From Agromyces sp. Marseille-P2726 (GTDB lineage Bacteria; Actinomycetota; Actinomycetes; Actinomycetales; Microbacteriaceae): 64,000 nt of DNA. The notes under the pieces are model-generated. The model searched no databases and was not told the DNA's origin. It saw nothing but the letters and a program-made list of their open reading frames with translations. Positions 19,149 to 29,444 of the stretch are shown piece by piece. Each line of letters opens with the position of its first letter. Position 1 is the first letter of the stretch. The DNA is taken from the NCBI RefSeq assembly GCF_902809835.1, contig NZ_CADDWM010000010.1, positions 1 to 64,000 on the forward strand, in the 5' to 3' direction. The translations under genes and the position numbers were made by a program.

Positions 19149-19796
19149 ATGACTGCCGACGACTCCGACACCACGCCGAACGACGCGCCTCCGACCGAGG
19201 AGTCCCGCCCGCTCGGCGAGCTCTTCGAGGAGCAGGCGCTGCCATTCATCGACCAGCTGTACGCTGCGGCGCTGCGAATGACGAAGAACCCGGCAGACGC
19301 GCAGGACCTCGTGCAGGAGACGTTCGTGAAGGCGTACGCCGCATTCGGGCAGTTCACGCAGGGCACCAACCTCAAGGCGTGGCTCTACCGCATCCTCACG
19401 AACACCTTCATCAACAGCTACCGCAAGAAGCAGCGCGAGCCCTTCCAGGGCACGATCGATGAGCTGGAGGACTGGCAGCTGGGCGGGGCCGAGTCGACGA
19501 CGGCGCGCTCGAGCCGCTCTGCCGAGGCCGAGGCGATCGACCACCTGCCTGACAGCGCCGTGAAAGACGCCCTCCAGGCGCTGCCCGAGGATTTCCGTCT
19601 CGCCGTGTACTTCGCAGACGTCGAGGGATTCTCCTATCAGGAGATCGCCGACATGATGAACACCCCCATAGGGACCGTGATGAGCCGCCTGCACCGTGGC
19701 CGGCGCATGCTCCGCGAGTCCCTCGCCGAATACGCCCGCGAACAGGGGTTCGCGCGGGCGGAGAAGGCGACCCAACCGACGAGGAGCAAGAAGTGA
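19149..19796 (+). CDS. sigH: ECF sigma factor of the SigH/SigR type
   Basis: Group IV sigma factor controlling the thiol-oxidative stress response (thioredoxin and mycothiol genes). The 215 residues include an acidic N-terminus, region 2 (about 37-105; [20 protein letters not shown] and [20 protein letters not shown]) and region 4 (about 140-190; [26 protein letters not shown], then [12 protein letters not shown]). ATG at 19149 is preferred over the upstream in-frame start at 19077; TAGGAT at 19135-19140 is 8 bases away. It overlaps the anti-sigma gene by 4 bases (GTGA). A GGAAT-N18-GTT site about 105 bases upstream suggests autoregulation. Confidence 0.94.
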   Translation: MTADDSDTTPNDAPPTEESRPLGELFEEQALPFIDQLYAAALRMTKNPADAQDLVQETFVKAYAAFGQFTQGTNLKAWLYRILTNTFINSYRKKQREPFQGTIDELEDWQLGGAESTTARSSRSAEAEAIDHLPDSAVKDALQALPEDFRLAVYFADVEGFSYQEIADMMNTPIGTVMSRLHRGRRMLRESLAEYAREQGFARAEKATQPTRSKK

Positions 19797-20050
19797 CCGA
19801 CTGCGGCTGTGAGAAGGCCAGGGCCGAACTCGAGGAATACCTGCATCACGAACTGAAACGAGAGGATGCCGCCGACATCCGTGAGCACGTCGAGAACTGC
19901 GCCGACTGCCAGGCGGAGCTTCGGGTCGGCGTGGCGATCACGGAGGTCGTGCAGCGGGCCTGCCGCGAGACCGCGCCCGACGAGCTGCGCACTCTCGTGC
20001 TGGCGCGCATCCGCGACATCCAATCGGGGCACGGCCTGCCCGTCGCCTGA
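19793..20050 (+). CDS. rsrA: Zinc anti-sigma factor RsrA/RshA
   Basis: An 85-residue ZAS-type anti-sigma factor that holds SigH until disulfide stress releases zinc. The HxxxCxxC motif is His32, Cys36 and Cys39 (HVENCADC). Extra cysteines at 4, 6 and in ACRETA are near positions used for redox switching in RsrA. GTG at 19793 overlaps the sigH stop. Length and position immediately downstream of the sigma factor match the mycothiol-system anti-sigma family. Confidence 0.94.
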   Translation: MTDCGCEKARAELEEYLHHELKREDAADIREHVENCADCQAELRVGVAITEVVQRACRETAPDELRTLVLARIRDIQSGHGLPVA

Positions 20051-20145
20051 CCAGCGCGGCCGGGGGTGCGAACCGCACCCGATCGACCGGCGAGGTTCCA
20101 TCGTTCGATGGAAGCGTCGGCGCGTGCGGCTGCGTAGCGTCGACG

Positions 20146-22461
20146 GTGATGGAAACGACTGCCGCATCGTCGACCGGCCGGGTGCCCACCTGGCTGCGCG
20201 TCCTCATCCCCGCCGTCCTCATCCTCGTCTGGTTCGCGGCGTTCGGCGCGGGGGGCGCGTCGTTCGGCCGCATCAGCGAGGTCTCGACCAACGACCAGGC
20301 CCAGTTCCTGCCCTCGTCGGCGGAGGCCACCGAGGTCAACGAGCTGCAGGAGGACTTCCGAGGCTCGGACGCCATTCCGGCGACCGTCGTGGTCGCCGCC
20401 GGTGACGGCGAACTCGACGAATCCCAGCTCGACGACATCGAGCAGCTTCGCGACCGGATGCTCGAGGTGCCGGGCGTGCTCGCAGAGGACGCGTCGCCCG
20501 CGCTCCCCTCCGACGACGGAGTCGCTGTGCAGCTCTTCGTTCCGATCGACGCCTCCGATGGCGCTGCGCCACCGACCGACGTCGTCGGCGAGTTGCGGGC
20601 CGTCGCCGACGACCATCCCGTGACGGACGCCACGGTGGCCGTCACCGGGCCGGCCGGCTTCACCGCCGACCTCGCCGGCGCCTTCAGCGGGATCGACGGC
20701 CTGCTCCTCGCCGTGGCGCTGACCGCCGTCTTCATCATCCTCGTCATCGTCTACCGGTCGCCGCTGCTGCCGCTCCTCGTCCTCTTCACGAGCATGTCGG
20801 CGCTGTGTGCCGCGGTGTTCACGGTGACCGTGCTCGCCGCGGCCGAGGTGCTCCTGCTCTCCGGACAGACGCAGGGCATCCTCTTCATCCTGGTCATCGG
20901 GGCGGCGACCGACTACGCGTTGCTCTACATCGCGCGATACCGCGAGTCCCTCGGCCGGCACGACCGGAAGTGGGATGCCACGTGGGCGGCGATCCGCGGC
21001 GCCTGGGAGCCGATCGTGGCATCCGGCGGCACCGTCATCGTGGGCCTGCTCATCCTGCTCGCGAGCCAACTGGTGTCGAACCAGACCCTCGGACCGGTCG
21101 CAGCGATCGGCATCGTGTTCGCGATCCTCGCCGCGCTCACGCTGCTGCCCGCGCTCCTGCTCTGGGCCGGCCGGGCGGCATTCTGGCCCCGCCGAATCAA
21201 GCCGGCGCACGCCCCCGAGCATGCGCGGAACACCGCTCGCGAGACGTCGTCGGAGGTGTCGGCTGCGGATGCCGCGGCATCCGGAGACGGCCATCACCGC
21301 GCGGAGGAGAAGGGCGTCTGGGCGGCCACCGGCCGGCTCGTCTCGCGCCGACCGCGGATCGTGTGGATCGTCTCGGTGGTGGCGCTCGGCGTCATGTCGC
21401 TGGGCCTGCTGCAGCTGGATGCCGACGGGGTGCCATCGAGCGAGTTCGTCCTGGGCGAGTCCGAGGCGCGTGACGGACAGGAACTGCTCGGCGAGCACTT
21501 CCCCGCCGGGTCGGGGTCGCCGGCCGTCATCATCGGACCGGAGGCCGCGCTCCAGGACATGGCCGACATCGCGCTCGGAACGAGTGGCGTCGCCTCGCTC
21601 ACGGCCATCGCCGACACGGAGGCGGGCACCGCTCCCGTCACCGAGGGCGGCATCCAGGCGTTCGGTCCTCCGGGCACTCCGGCGCCCGAGCCGGTGATCG
21701 TCGACGGCCGGGTCATGCTCCAGGCGACGCTCGATGCTCCGGCCGACTCGGAGGAGGCCGAGGCGATCGTCGTCGACCTGCGCGAGTCGCTCGACGAGGT
21801 GGGCACCGACGTCCTCGTCGGCGGCGAGTCCGCCGTGGCGTACGACACGCAGCGGGCCGCGATCGCGGATCGCACGCTCATCATCCCGCTCGTCCTCGCG
21901 GCGATCCTGCTCATCCTGATGCTCCTGCTGCGCTCGATCGTGGCCCCGCTCCTGCTCATCGGCACGGTCGTGCTCTCCTTCGCAGCCGCGCTCGGGGTCT
22001 CGGCGCTGGTGTTCGAGCACGTGCTGCGCTTCCCCGGCGCGGACCCGTCGGTGCCGCTGTTCGGATTCGTGTTCCTGGTCGCTCTCGGCGTCGACTACAA
22101 CATCTTCCTGATGACCCGGGTGCGCGAGGAGTCCCTCGGCTACGGCACGCGGCCCGGGATCATCCGCGGGCTCCGGCTCACCGGCGGCGTGATCACGTCG
22201 GCGGGGCTGGTGCTCGCGGCGACCTTCGCCGCGCTCGGGGTGCTGCCGATCCTGTTCCTCGCCCAGCTCGCGTTCATCGTCGCCTTCGGCGTGCTGCTCG
22301 ACACGTTCCTGGTGCGCACGCTGCTCGTTCCGGCGCTGGCCTACGACATCGGCCCTGCGGTCTGGTGGCCGAGCCGGCTCTCCCGACGTGGGCACGCGTC
22401 GAAGACCTCAGGGGCCGTGCCCCCCGCCGAGGCCGCGGATGCCGACCTCGTGCGGCGCTGA
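20146..22461 (+). CDS. MMPL family RND transporter
   Basis: A 771-residue inner-membrane transporter of the MMPL family, which exports lipids or other hydrophobic compounds with the proton motive force. It shows the duplicated layout of one helix plus a periplasmic loop plus five or six helices, twice. Key segments are GAATDYALLYIARYRESL in the first half and LVALGVDYNIFLMTRVREE in the second, carrying the Asp-Tyr pair of the proton path. GTG at 20146 is 5 bases, and ATG at 20149 8 bases, after TAGCGT, so either may be used. It lies 95 bases after rsrA with no sign that it belongs to that operon. The substrate is unknown. Confidence 0.9.
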   Translation: MMETTAASSTGRVPTWLRVLIPAVLILVWFAAFGAGGASFGRISEVSTNDQAQFLPSSAEATEVNELQEDFRGSDAIPATVVVAAGDGELDESQLDDIEQLRDRMLEVPGVLAEDASPALPSDDGVAVQLFVPIDASDGAAPPTDVVGELRAVADDHPVTDATVAVTGPAGFTADLAGAFSGIDGLLLAVALTAVFIILVIVYRSPLLPLLVLFTSMSALCAAVFTVTVLAAAEVLLLSGQTQGILFILVIGAATDYALLYIARYRESLGRHDRKWDATWAAIRGAWEPIVASGGTVIVGLLILLASQLVSNQTLGPVAAIGIVFAILAALTLLPALLLWAGRAAFWPRRIKPAHAPEHARNTARETSSEVSAADAAASGDGHHRAEEKGVWAATGRLVSRRPRIVWIVSVVALGVMSLGLLQLDADGVPSSEFVLGESEARDGQELLGEHFPAGSGSPAVIIGPEAALQDMADIALGTSGVASLTAIADTEAGTAPVTEGGIQAFGPPGTPAPEPVIVDGRVMLQATLDAPADSEEAEAIVVDLRESLDEVGTDVLVGGESAVAYDTQRAAIADRTLIIPLVLAAILLILMLLLRSIVAPLLLIGTVVLSFAAALGVSALVFEHVLRFPGADPSVPLFGFVFLVALGVDYNIFLMTRVREESLGYGTRPGIIRGLRLTGGVITSAGLVLAATFAALGVLPILFLAQLAFIVAFGVLLDTFLVRTLLVPALAYDIGPAVWWPSRLSRRGHASKTSGAVPPAEAADADLVRR

Positions 22462-22500
22462 TCCTCGACGCCAGGGACGAGCGGAACCGGGCGACGACGA

Positions 22501-22536
22501 AACGGGAGCGGATTCCTCGGGACATCCGCTCCCGTT
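22501..22536. terminator. Strong bidirectional hairpin between MMPL gene and kgd
   Basis: AACGGGAGCGGAT at 22501-22513 pairs perfectly with ATCCGCTCCCGTT at 22524-22536, a 13-base stem with a 10-base loop, between two convergent genes. The ends are A/T-rich, so the hairpin could serve both strands. Confidence 0.8.
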
Positions 22537-22558
22537 CGGGCGTCGGGGCAGTGAGCGG

Positions 22559-25500
22559 CTACATCGTGAGTGCGCGACGGACGAGCTCCGCCTGCTCGAC
22601 CGCGTGCCGCTTCGCCGAGCCGGTGGCCGAGGACGCCGCGTACGGACGCGCCACGACGTTCACGGGCCGCGGACCCAGCTTGTTCGTCTCGATGATGAAG
22701 TACGGCCAGGCACCCTGGTTCTCGGGCTCCTCCTGCGCGAACATCAGCTCGGCATTCGGATACGAGTCCGCGACCGACTTGAGCTCGACGGCCGGCAGCG
22801 GGTAGTACTGCTCCAGCCGCACGATGGCGATCTCGGGGTTCGGGTTCTTCTCGAGTTCGGCGATGAGGTCGTAGTAGAGCTTGCCGGCGAGGAACACCAC
22901 GCGCTTCACGGACGCCTTGTCGGTGATGCGCGCATCATCGATCACCGGCTCGAACTTGCCCTGCGTGAAGTCGGCGACCTCGCTCGTCGCACCGCGCAGC
23001 CGCAGCATCGCCTTCGGAGTGAAGACCACGAGCGGCTTGCGCGGACGGGAGTACGCCTGGCGCCGGAGCAGGTGGAAGTACGACGCGGGCGTCGACGGAC
23101 GAGCGACGGTCATGTTGTTCTCGGCGCAGAGCTGCAGGTACCGCTCGATGCGCGCGCTCGAGTGATCGGGTCCCTGGCCCTCGTAGCCGTGCGGGAGGAG
23201 GAGGACGACGCTCGAGCGCTGGCCCCACTTCTGCTCGGCCGAGGAGACGAACTCGTCGATGATGGTCTGCGCACCGTTCGCGAAATCGCCGAACTGCGCC
23301 TCCCAGAGCACCAGCGCGTCGGCGCGCTCGACGGAGTACCCGTACTCGAAGCCCATCGCCGCGTACTCGCTGAGCAGCGAGTCGTAGATCCAGAACTTCG
23401 CCTGGTTGTCGGAGAGGTTCGCCAGCGGCAGCCACTCCTGGCCGTTCACGCGATCGTGCAGCACGGCGTGGCGCTGCACGAACGTGCCACGACGCGAGTC
23501 CTGCCCGGCGAATCGCACGGGCGTACCCTCGAGCAGGAGCGACCCGAGCGCGATCATCTCACCGAAGCCCCAGTCGATCTTGCCGTTGCGGCTCATGTCG
23601 AGGCGCTTCGTGAGCAACTGCTGGATCTTCGGGTGCACCGTGAATCCCGCCGGCTTGTTGTTGAACGCATCGCCGATCGCCTGCACCACCTCGGCGGAGA
23701 CCGCGGTGGTCTCGAGCTCGCCGGTGGGGATCTCGACGGCGCGCGGCGTGTCGGTCGCTCCGACGATCGGGATCGAACCCGTCTGCGCGGCGTGCGTCTC
23801 GGCGAAGGCCCGCTCCAGGCGGTCCTGGAAGTCGCGGTGCGCCTCCTCGTACTCCTCTTCGGTGATGTCGCCGCGACCGACCAGCGCCTCGGTGTAGAGC
23901 TTCCGGACCGAGCGCTTCGCCTCGATGAGGTTGTACATCAGCGGCTGCGTCATCGACGGGTCGTCGCCCTCGTTGTGCCCGCGGCGCCGGTAGCAGACGA
24001 GGTCGATGACGACGTCGCGCTTGAACTCCTGGCGGTAGCGGAACGCCAGCGCGGCGACCCGCACGACGGCCTCGGGGTCGTCGCCGTTCACGTGGAAGAT
24101 CGGGGCCTGGATGGTCTTCGCCACGTCGGTGGAGTAGATCGACGAGCGGGCGTCGCCCGGAACGGTCGTGAAGCCGACCTGGTTGTTCACGACGACGTGG
24201 ATGGTGCCACCCGTGCGGTAGCCGCGCAGCTGCGACATCTGCATCGTCTCGAACACGACGCCCTGGCCCGCCATGGCGGCGTCGCCGTGGATGAGCAGCG
24301 GCAGCGTCGAGAACGTGCCGATGGGCTTGCGGTCCTGCTTCGCCCGCACGATGCCCTCGAGCACTCCGTCGACCGCTTCGAGGTGCGACGGGTTCGCGGC
24401 GAGCGACACCGGGATCTGGGTGCCGTCGTCGGCGGTGAACACGCCCTCGGTGCCGAGGTGGTACTTCACGTCGCCGGATCCGTGGAACGACTTGGAGTCC
24501 TGCTGGCCCTCGAACTCGCGGAACACCTGGCCGTACGTCTTGCCCGCGATGTTCGTGAGCACGTTCAGCCGGCCGCGGTGCGCCATGCCGATGGCCACCT
24601 CGTCGAGACCCTCCTTCGCGGCGCCTTGCAGGATCTCGTCGAGGAGCGCGATGACCGATTCGCCGCCCTCGAGGCTGAATCGCTTCTGGCCGACGTACTT
24701 CGTCTGCAGGAAGGTCTCGAAGGCCTCAGCCTCGTTGAGCTTGCCGAGGATGCGCATCTGCTCGTCGTGCGTGGGCTTCTCGTACTTGCGCTCGACCTCG
24801 TGCTGGATCCACCTGCGCTGCACGGGGTCTTGGATGTGCATGTACTCGATGCCGATGGTGCGGCAGTACGAGTCACGGAGCACACCGAGGATGTCGCGGA
24901 GCAGCGCGGTGCGGGTGTCGCCGAAGCCGCCCGTGACGAACTCGCGGTCGAGGTCCCAGAAGGTCAGGCCGTGGCTCTCGATGTCGAGGTCGGGATGCGA
25001 GCGCTGCACGTACTCGAGCGGGTCGGTGTCGGCCATCATGTGGCCGCGAACGCGGAACGAGTTGATGAGCTCCTGTACGCGGGCCGTCTTGTCGATGGCA
25101 CTGGCGATGTCGACCGAGATGTCGGAGTTCCACTTGATGGGCTCGTAGGGCAGGCGGAGCGCGGCGAAGATGTCCTGGTAGAAGTTGCGCTCGCCGATCA
25201 GCAGCTCGTGCACCTTCTTCAGGAACTCACCCGACCCGGCGCCCTGGATGACGCGGTGGTCGTAGGTCGACGTCAGCGTGATCGTCTTGCCGATCGCGAG
25301 GTTCGCGAGGGTCTTCTCGCTGGCGCCCTGGAACTCGGCGGGGTACTCGAGGGCGCCGGCGCCGATGATGCAGCCCTGGCCCTTCATGAGCCGGGGCACG
25401 GAGTGCACGGTGCCGATGCCGCCGGGATTCGTCAGCGAGATCGTGGCGCCCGAGAAGTCGTCGGCGGTCAGCTTGTTGGCCCGCGCCCGCTGGACGAGGT

Positions 25501-26368
25501 CTTCGTACGCCGCAAGGTACTCGTTGAACGTCATCGTCTCGGCGCGCTTGATCGCGGGAACGAGGAGGGCTCGGGTGCCGTCGGGCTTCGGCAGGTCGAT
25601 GGCGATGCCGAGGCCGATGTGGGCGGGCTTCACCATGCTCGGCTTGCCGTCGATCTCGGCGTAGTAGACGTTCTGGCTCGGGAAGTCCTTGAGGGCCTGG
25701 ATGATGGCCCACCCGATGAGGTGCGTGAACGACACCTTGCCACCGCGCGAGCGACGGAGGTGGTTGTTGATCACGATGCGGTTGTCGATCATGAGCTTCG
25801 CCGGGACCGTGCGCACGCTCGTCGCGGTCGGCACCGTGAGGCTCTGGTCCATGTTCGCGGCCAGGGTCTTGGGAAGGCCCTTGAGGGTCACGACCTGGTC
25901 TTCGCGCTGGCCCTCGTCGGCGACGACGGGCTGCGGGCTCGTGATGGGCACGTCGGCGGGCACGGGCGTCGTGCGCGGGGCGACCGAGGTCGTTCGCGCC
26001 GCCGGCGTCTGGCCGATGACGGGGGTCGGGGCCGTGGCCGGCGCGGGCTCGGCGGTCGCGGATGCCGCAGGCGGGGCTCCGTTCGGAGCGGGCGCGGTCG
26101 GCGCCGGAGCCGATGGCGCAGCAGCCGGTGCGGCTCCTGCAGCCGGGGCTTCGGGCGCGGCGGGCGGAGCCGGCTGCTGAGCGGCGGATGCCCGGCCGTC
26201 GCCGGCGCGCGCGGCGCGGTAGTGCTCGAGGACCGGCCACCAGGTCTTGTCGACGGAATCAGGGTCGGCGGTGTACTTCTGGTACATCTCGTCGACGAGC
26301 CATTCGTTGGCTCCGTAGTCGCCCGCCGTCGTCTCTTCCGATCCCGACCCGGTCAATTGGCTCGACAC
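22559..26368 (-). CDS. kgd: Fused 2-oxoglutarate decarboxylase/dehydrogenase (Kgd/OdhA type)
   Basis: Actinobacterial TCA-cycle enzyme joining an E2-type succinyltransferase domain to the thiamine-diphosphate E1 component. The 1269 residues have a short N-terminal segment NEWLVDEMYQKY, a long Ala/Pro linker (to about residue 130), the acyltransferase catalytic domain ending in STYDHRVIQGAGSGEFL near residue 369, and the E1 domain with MAHRGRLNVL, GSGDVKYHLG and DLVCYRRRGHNEGDDP. There is no lipoyl domain, as in mycobacterial Kgd, so lipoyl groups come from a separate E2. GTG at 26368 gives VSSQLTGSG, the usual N-terminus; ATG at 26434 would add an unsupported extension. Confidence 0.95.
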   Translation of the reverse strand: MSSQLTGSGSEETTAGDYGANEWLVDEMYQKYTADPDSVDKTWWPVLEHYRAARAGDGRASAAQQPAPPAAPEAPAAGAAPAAAPSAPAPTAPAPNGAPPAASATAEPAPATAPTPVIGQTPAARTTSVAPRTTPVPADVPITSPQPVVADEGQREDQVVTLKGLPKTLAANMDQSLTVPTATSVRTVPAKLMIDNRIVINNHLRRSRGGKVSFTHLIGWAIIQALKDFPSQNVYYAEIDGKPSMVKPAHIGLGIAIDLPKPDGTRALLVPAIKRAETMTFNEYLAAYEDLVQRARANKLTADDFSGATISLTNPGGIGTVHSVPRLMKGQGCIIGAGALEYPAEFQGASEKTLANLAIGKTITLTSTYDHRVIQGAGSGEFLKKVHELLIGERNFYQDIFAALRLPYEPIKWNSDISVDIASAIDKTARVQELINSFRVRGHMMADTDPLEYVQRSHPDLDIESHGLTFWDLDREFVTGGFGDTRTALLRDILGVLRDSYCRTIGIEYMHIQDPVQRRWIQHEVERKYEKPTHDEQMRILGKLNEAEAFETFLQTKYVGQKRFSLEGGESVIALLDEILQGAAKEGLDEVAIGMAHRGRLNVLTNIAGKTYGQVFREFEGQQDSKSFHGSGDVKYHLGTEGVFTADDGTQIPVSLAANPSHLEAVDGVLEGIVRAKQDRKPIGTFSTLPLLIHGDAAMAGQGVVFETMQMSQLRGYRTGGTIHVVVNNQVGFTTVPGDARSSIYSTDVAKTIQAPIFHVNGDDPEAVVRVAALAFRYRQEFKRDVVIDLVCYRRRGHNEGDDPSMTQPLMYNLIEAKRSVRKLYTEALVGRGDITEEEYEEAHRDFQDRLERAFAETHAAQTGSIPIVGATDTPRAVEIPTGELETTAVSAEVVQAIGDAFNNKPAGFTVHPKIQQLLTKRLDMSRNGKIDWGFGEMIALGSLLLEGTPVRFAGQDSRRGTFVQRHAVLHDRVNGQEWLPLANLSDNQAKFWIYDSLLSEYAAMGFEYGYSVERADALVLWEAQFGDFANGAQTIIDEFVSSAEQKWGQRSSVVLLLPHGYEGQGPDHSSARIERYLQLCAENNMTVARPSTPASYFHLLRRQAYSRPRKPLVVFTPKAMLRLRGATSEVADFTQGKFEPVIDDARITDKASVKRVVFLAGKLYYDLIAELEKNPNPEIAIVRLEQYYPLPAVELKSVADSYPNAELMFAQEEPENQGAWPYFIIETNKLGPRPVNVVARPYAASSATGSAKRHAVEQAELVRRALTM

Positions 26369-26501
26369 AGCCTGTCGCCTACTCTCTCCGTTGATGCTGG
26401 TGGACTCCTGCCGGCGATCGGCACGTGCGCGCACGCAGTCGTGCCACGATCACCCACACAAGCCTAAACCCCCGCCGGGGTCGGGCGGTCCGGTGCGACG
26501 G

Positions 26502-26507
26502 TAGCGT
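26502..26507 (+). promoter_or_regulatory. -10 element close to the guaB1 start
   Basis: TAGCGT followed by 7 bases and the ATG at 26515. The 7 bases include GGAGG, so the site fits either a leaderless transcript or a Shine-Dalgarno on a transcript from further upstream. Confidence 0.4.
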
Positions 26508-26514
26508 GGAGGCC

Positions 26515-27954
26515 ATGGAGTTCTACCGGACGAACCCCCGCCACGACCTCACGTACTCGGATGTCTTCCTCGTTCCGAGCCGCTCGGGGGTCACCAGCCG
26601 GCTCGACGTCTCCCTCGCCCCCGATGACGGATCAGGGGCATCCGTTCCCATCGTCTCGGCGAACATGAACTCGATCACCGGTCCGCGGCTGGCGGCCACG
26701 CTGGCCCGTCGCGGCGGTCTCGGGGTCCTGCCACAGGACCTGCACCTCCAGGAGCTCGACGAGGCGATCAACTGGGTGAAGCGCCAGTCGCCGCGATTCG
26801 ACACCCCGCATCGGTTCGCGCCCGACGACACCGTCGCGGACGCCCTCGCCGTGCTGCCGCCGGTCTCCGGGCACGGCATCGTGCTGCAGGACTCCCGCGG
26901 CGAGTTCGTCGGGTGCATCGAGGCGGAGCGCCTGGCGACGGCGCTGCCCGACGCTCGCCTGGGCGACCTCATCCACGGCAGCCTCGCGTCGCTCGATGCC
27001 GACGAGGTCGAGTCACCGCGCCGGGCGTTCGACGTCATGGTCGAGGCCGGCCTCGACTTCGCGCCGGTGCTCGAACACGGTCGCGTCGTCGGGACGCTCA
27101 GTCGCCGAAGCGCGCTGCGGGGCACGATCTACGAGCCGAACGTCGATGACCGCGGGCGGCTGCGCGTCGCTGCGGCCGTCGGCATCAACGGGGATGTCGC
27201 GGCCAAGGCGACCGCGCTCGCGGGCGCCGGCGTGGACATGCTCGTGATCGACACGGCCCACGGGCACCAGGAGGGCATGGTGCGAGCGGTCGGCATCGTG
27301 CGCGACCTCGACCTCGGGGTGCCGATCGTCGCGGGCAACGTCGTCACGGCCGACGCCGTCGCCGACCTCGTCGAGGCCGGGGCCGATGTGCTGAAGGTGG
27401 GGGTCGGCCCTGGCGCGATGTGCACGACCCGCATGATGACGGCCGTGGGGCGGCCGCAGTTCTCGGCCGTGCTCGAGACCGCCGACGCGGCGCGCGAGCT
27501 CGGCGCGAAGGTGTGGGCCGACGGCGGCGTCCGGTACCCGCGCGACGTCGCACTCGCGCTGGCCGCGGGTGCGGCATCCGTCATGATCGGGTCCTGGTTC
27601 GCCGGCACGATCGAGGCGCCGGGCACGCTGCGAAGCGACGCGTCGGGTCGCCTCTACAAGGAGAGCTGGGGGATGGCGTCGACGAAGGCGGTGCGAGAGC
27701 GATTCGACCGGCTCTCGCCGTACGAGCTGGCTCGTAAGGAGCTCTTCGCCGAGGGGATCTCGTCGTCGTCGATCTACCTCGACCCGCTGCGTCCGTCGCT
27801 CGAGGACCTGCTCGACATGATCACGTCGGGCGTGCGGAGCTCGTTCACCTACGCGGGAGCGCGCTCCATCGAGGAGTTCCGCGAGAACGCGCTCGTCGGC
27901 ATCCAGTCGGCCGCGGGGTACGAGGAGGGCAAGGCGCTGCCGGTCAGCTGGTGA
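26515..27954 (+). CDS. guaB1: GuaB1-type IMP dehydrogenase-related protein / GMP reductase
   Basis: A 479-residue member of the IMPDH/GMP reductase family. The TIM-barrel N-terminal half begins LTYSDVFLVPSRS. Two CBS domains are inserted at about residues 95-210. The barrel continues with MLVIDTAHGHQ and the catalytic loop GVGPGAMCTTRMMTAVG, with the active-site Cys near residue 303. GuaB1 of mycobacteria has been shown to reduce GMP to IMP in purine salvage, so this activity is more likely than IMP oxidation. ATG at 26515 follows GGAGG. It is divergent from kgd. Confidence 0.92.
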   Translation: MEFYRTNPRHDLTYSDVFLVPSRSGVTSRLDVSLAPDDGSGASVPIVSANMNSITGPRLAATLARRGGLGVLPQDLHLQELDEAINWVKRQSPRFDTPHRFAPDDTVADALAVLPPVSGHGIVLQDSRGEFVGCIEAERLATALPDARLGDLIHGSLASLDADEVESPRRAFDVMVEAGLDFAPVLEHGRVVGTLSRRSALRGTIYEPNVDDRGRLRVAAAVGINGDVAAKATALAGAGVDMLVIDTAHGHQEGMVRAVGIVRDLDLGVPIVAGNVVTADAVADLVEAGADVLKVGVGPGAMCTTRMMTAVGRPQFSAVLETADAARELGAKVWADGGVRYPRDVALALAAGAASVMIGSWFAGTIEAPGTLRSDASGRLYKESWGMASTKAVRERFDRLSPYELARKELFAEGISSSSIYLDPLRPSLEDLLDMITSGVRSSFTYAGARSIEEFRENALVGIQSAAGYEEGKALPVSW

Positions 27955-28024
27955 CGGCGGAGCTTCCGGCTTCGCACAGCGCCGCGCGACGGCGGTCGGG
28001 GCGGGAGCGCAGGGCCGCCGCCGA

Positions 28025-28030
28025 TATACT
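28025..28030 (+). promoter_or_regulatory. -10 element upstream of the first CNNM gene
   Basis: TATACT, five of six bases of the consensus, gives a leader of about 73 bases before ATG at 28110. No clear -35 is present, and I see no known riboswitch fold in the leader. Confidence 0.45.
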
Positions 28031-28109
28031 GGGCTGACGATGGACGATCCCCCCTCTGCGAATACGCCCGGCCACAGACCCTCGCCCGTGACCGAATGGG
28101 GAGGCTCGG

Positions 28110-29444
28110 ATGACTGAGTGGATACTCCTCGGCATCGGACTCCTCCTCACCATCGGCACGGGCTTGTTCGTCGCCAGCGAGTTCGCGCTCGTCAACCTCG
28201 ACCGGGCTGAGCTCGAGGCGCGACGGGAGCGGGGCGAGACGCGGCTCGGCATCACCATCGCCGCCCTGAAGATCACCTCGACCCACCTGTCGAGCGCGCA
28301 GCTCGGCATCACCCTCACGACGCTGCTGACCGGCTACACCATGGAGCCCGCGATCAGCTCGCTCCTCGCGGGGCCGCTCGCCGCGATCGGCGTGCCCGAG
28401 GCCGCGTTGCGCCCGGTCGGCGCGACGACGGCGATCGTGATCGCGACCCTGCTCTCGATGGTGATCGGCGAGCTCGTGCCGAAGAACTTCGCGCTCGCGC
28501 TGCCACGGCAGACCGCGATCGTGGTCATGCCGTTCCAGGCGGCGTTCACCTGGGTGTTCCGCCCGGCCGTCGCGTTCCTGAACGGCAGTGCCAACGTGCT
28601 GCTGCGCTCCGTCGGCATCGAGCCGAAGGAGGAGCTGTCAGCGGCCCGCTCCGCCGAGGAGCTCTCGTCGCTCGTCCGACGATCGGCGAGCGCGGGGCTG
28701 CTCGAGGAGGACACCGCGACACTGCTCGGCCGTACGCTCCGGTTCGCCGACCACGATGCATCCGACGTCATGACGCCGCGTCCCGCCATCGGAGCGGTGC
28801 AGCGCCAAGAGTCCGCGGAGGCGGTGCTCGAGCTGGCGCGCCAGACCGGCTTCTCCCGGTTCCCGGTCTACGACGAGAACCTCGACGACATCGTGGGCAT
28901 CGTGCACGTGAAGCAGGCGGTCGCGGTGCCCCGCGAACGACGTTCCGACGTCCCGGCGTCCGCGTTGCAGTCCGAGGCGCTCCGGGTGCCCGAGACGATG
29001 AAGCTCGACACGCTGCTCGGCGAGCTTCGCGGACGGGGTTACCAGATGGCCGTCGTGGTCGACGAGTACGGCGGCACGGCGGGCGTCGCGACGCTCGAGG
29101 ACCTCGTGGAGGAGCTCGTCGGCGAGGTCGCCGACGAGCACGACCGCACGCGAGCGGGCATCGTCCGCCGCGGTGACGTCATCAGCTTCCCCGGGATCCT
29201 CCGGCCCGACGAGCTGCTCGATCGCACCGGCATCCGGGTGCCCGAGAACGGGGACTACGAGACCGTCGCCGGCTACGTCATCGCACAGCTGGGCCGCCTG
29301 CCCGCGATCGGCGACGAGGTCGAGATCGAAGACGGGGTGCTCGCGGTGCAGCGCCTCGACGGACGTCGCATCGACCGGCTGCGCTTCGTGCCGAAGCCGG
29401 CGCCCGAGCACCACGGCCTCGACGACCGGGAGGACGCGCGATGA
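28110..29444 (+). CDS. CNNM/CorC family membrane protein (DUF21, CBS, CorC_HlyC)
   Basis: A 444-residue 'hemolysin family' protein, now seen as a likely Mg2+/Co2+ transport or efflux component. Order: DUF21/CNNM membrane domain with about four helices (1-200; [50 protein letters not shown]), a CBS pair (about 215-345, with MTPRPAI and [23 protein letters not shown]), and a C-terminal CorC_HlyC domain (about 355-435, with [15 protein letters not shown]). ATG at 28110 follows GGGGAGG. Its stop overlaps the next gene's start (ATGA). Confidence 0.93.
   Translation: MTEWILLGIGLLLTIGTGLFVASEFALVNLDRAELEARRERGETRLGITIAALKITSTHLSSAQLGITLTTLLTGYTMEPAISSLLAGPLAAIGVPEAALRPVGATTAIVIATLLSMVIGELVPKNFALALPRQTAIVVMPFQAAFTWVFRPAVAFLNGSANVLLRSVGIEPKEELSAARSAEELSSLVRRSASAGLLEEDTATLLGRTLRFADHDASDVMTPRPAIGAVQRQESAEAVLELARQTGFSRFPVYDENLDDIVGIVHVKQAVAVPRERRSDVPASALQSEALRVPETMKLDTLLGELRGRGYQMAVVVDEYGGTAGVATLEDLVEELVGEVADEHDRTRAGIVRRGDVISFPGILRPDELLDRTGIRVPENGDYETVAGYVIAQLGRLPAIGDEVEIEDGVLAVQRLDGRRIDRLRFVPKPAPEHHGLDDREDAR

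Noticed and set aside
22388..26467. A 1359-residue open frame on the plus strand
   Set aside because: It is the antisense shadow of the kgd gene; its translation is Arg/Glu/Leu-rich low complexity with no motif, whereas the minus strand encodes a clear Kgd enzyme.
28031..28109. Mn2+ or Mg2+ riboswitch before the CNNM genes
   Set aside because: The leader is about 75 bases and does not show yybP-ykoY or M-box conserved loops.
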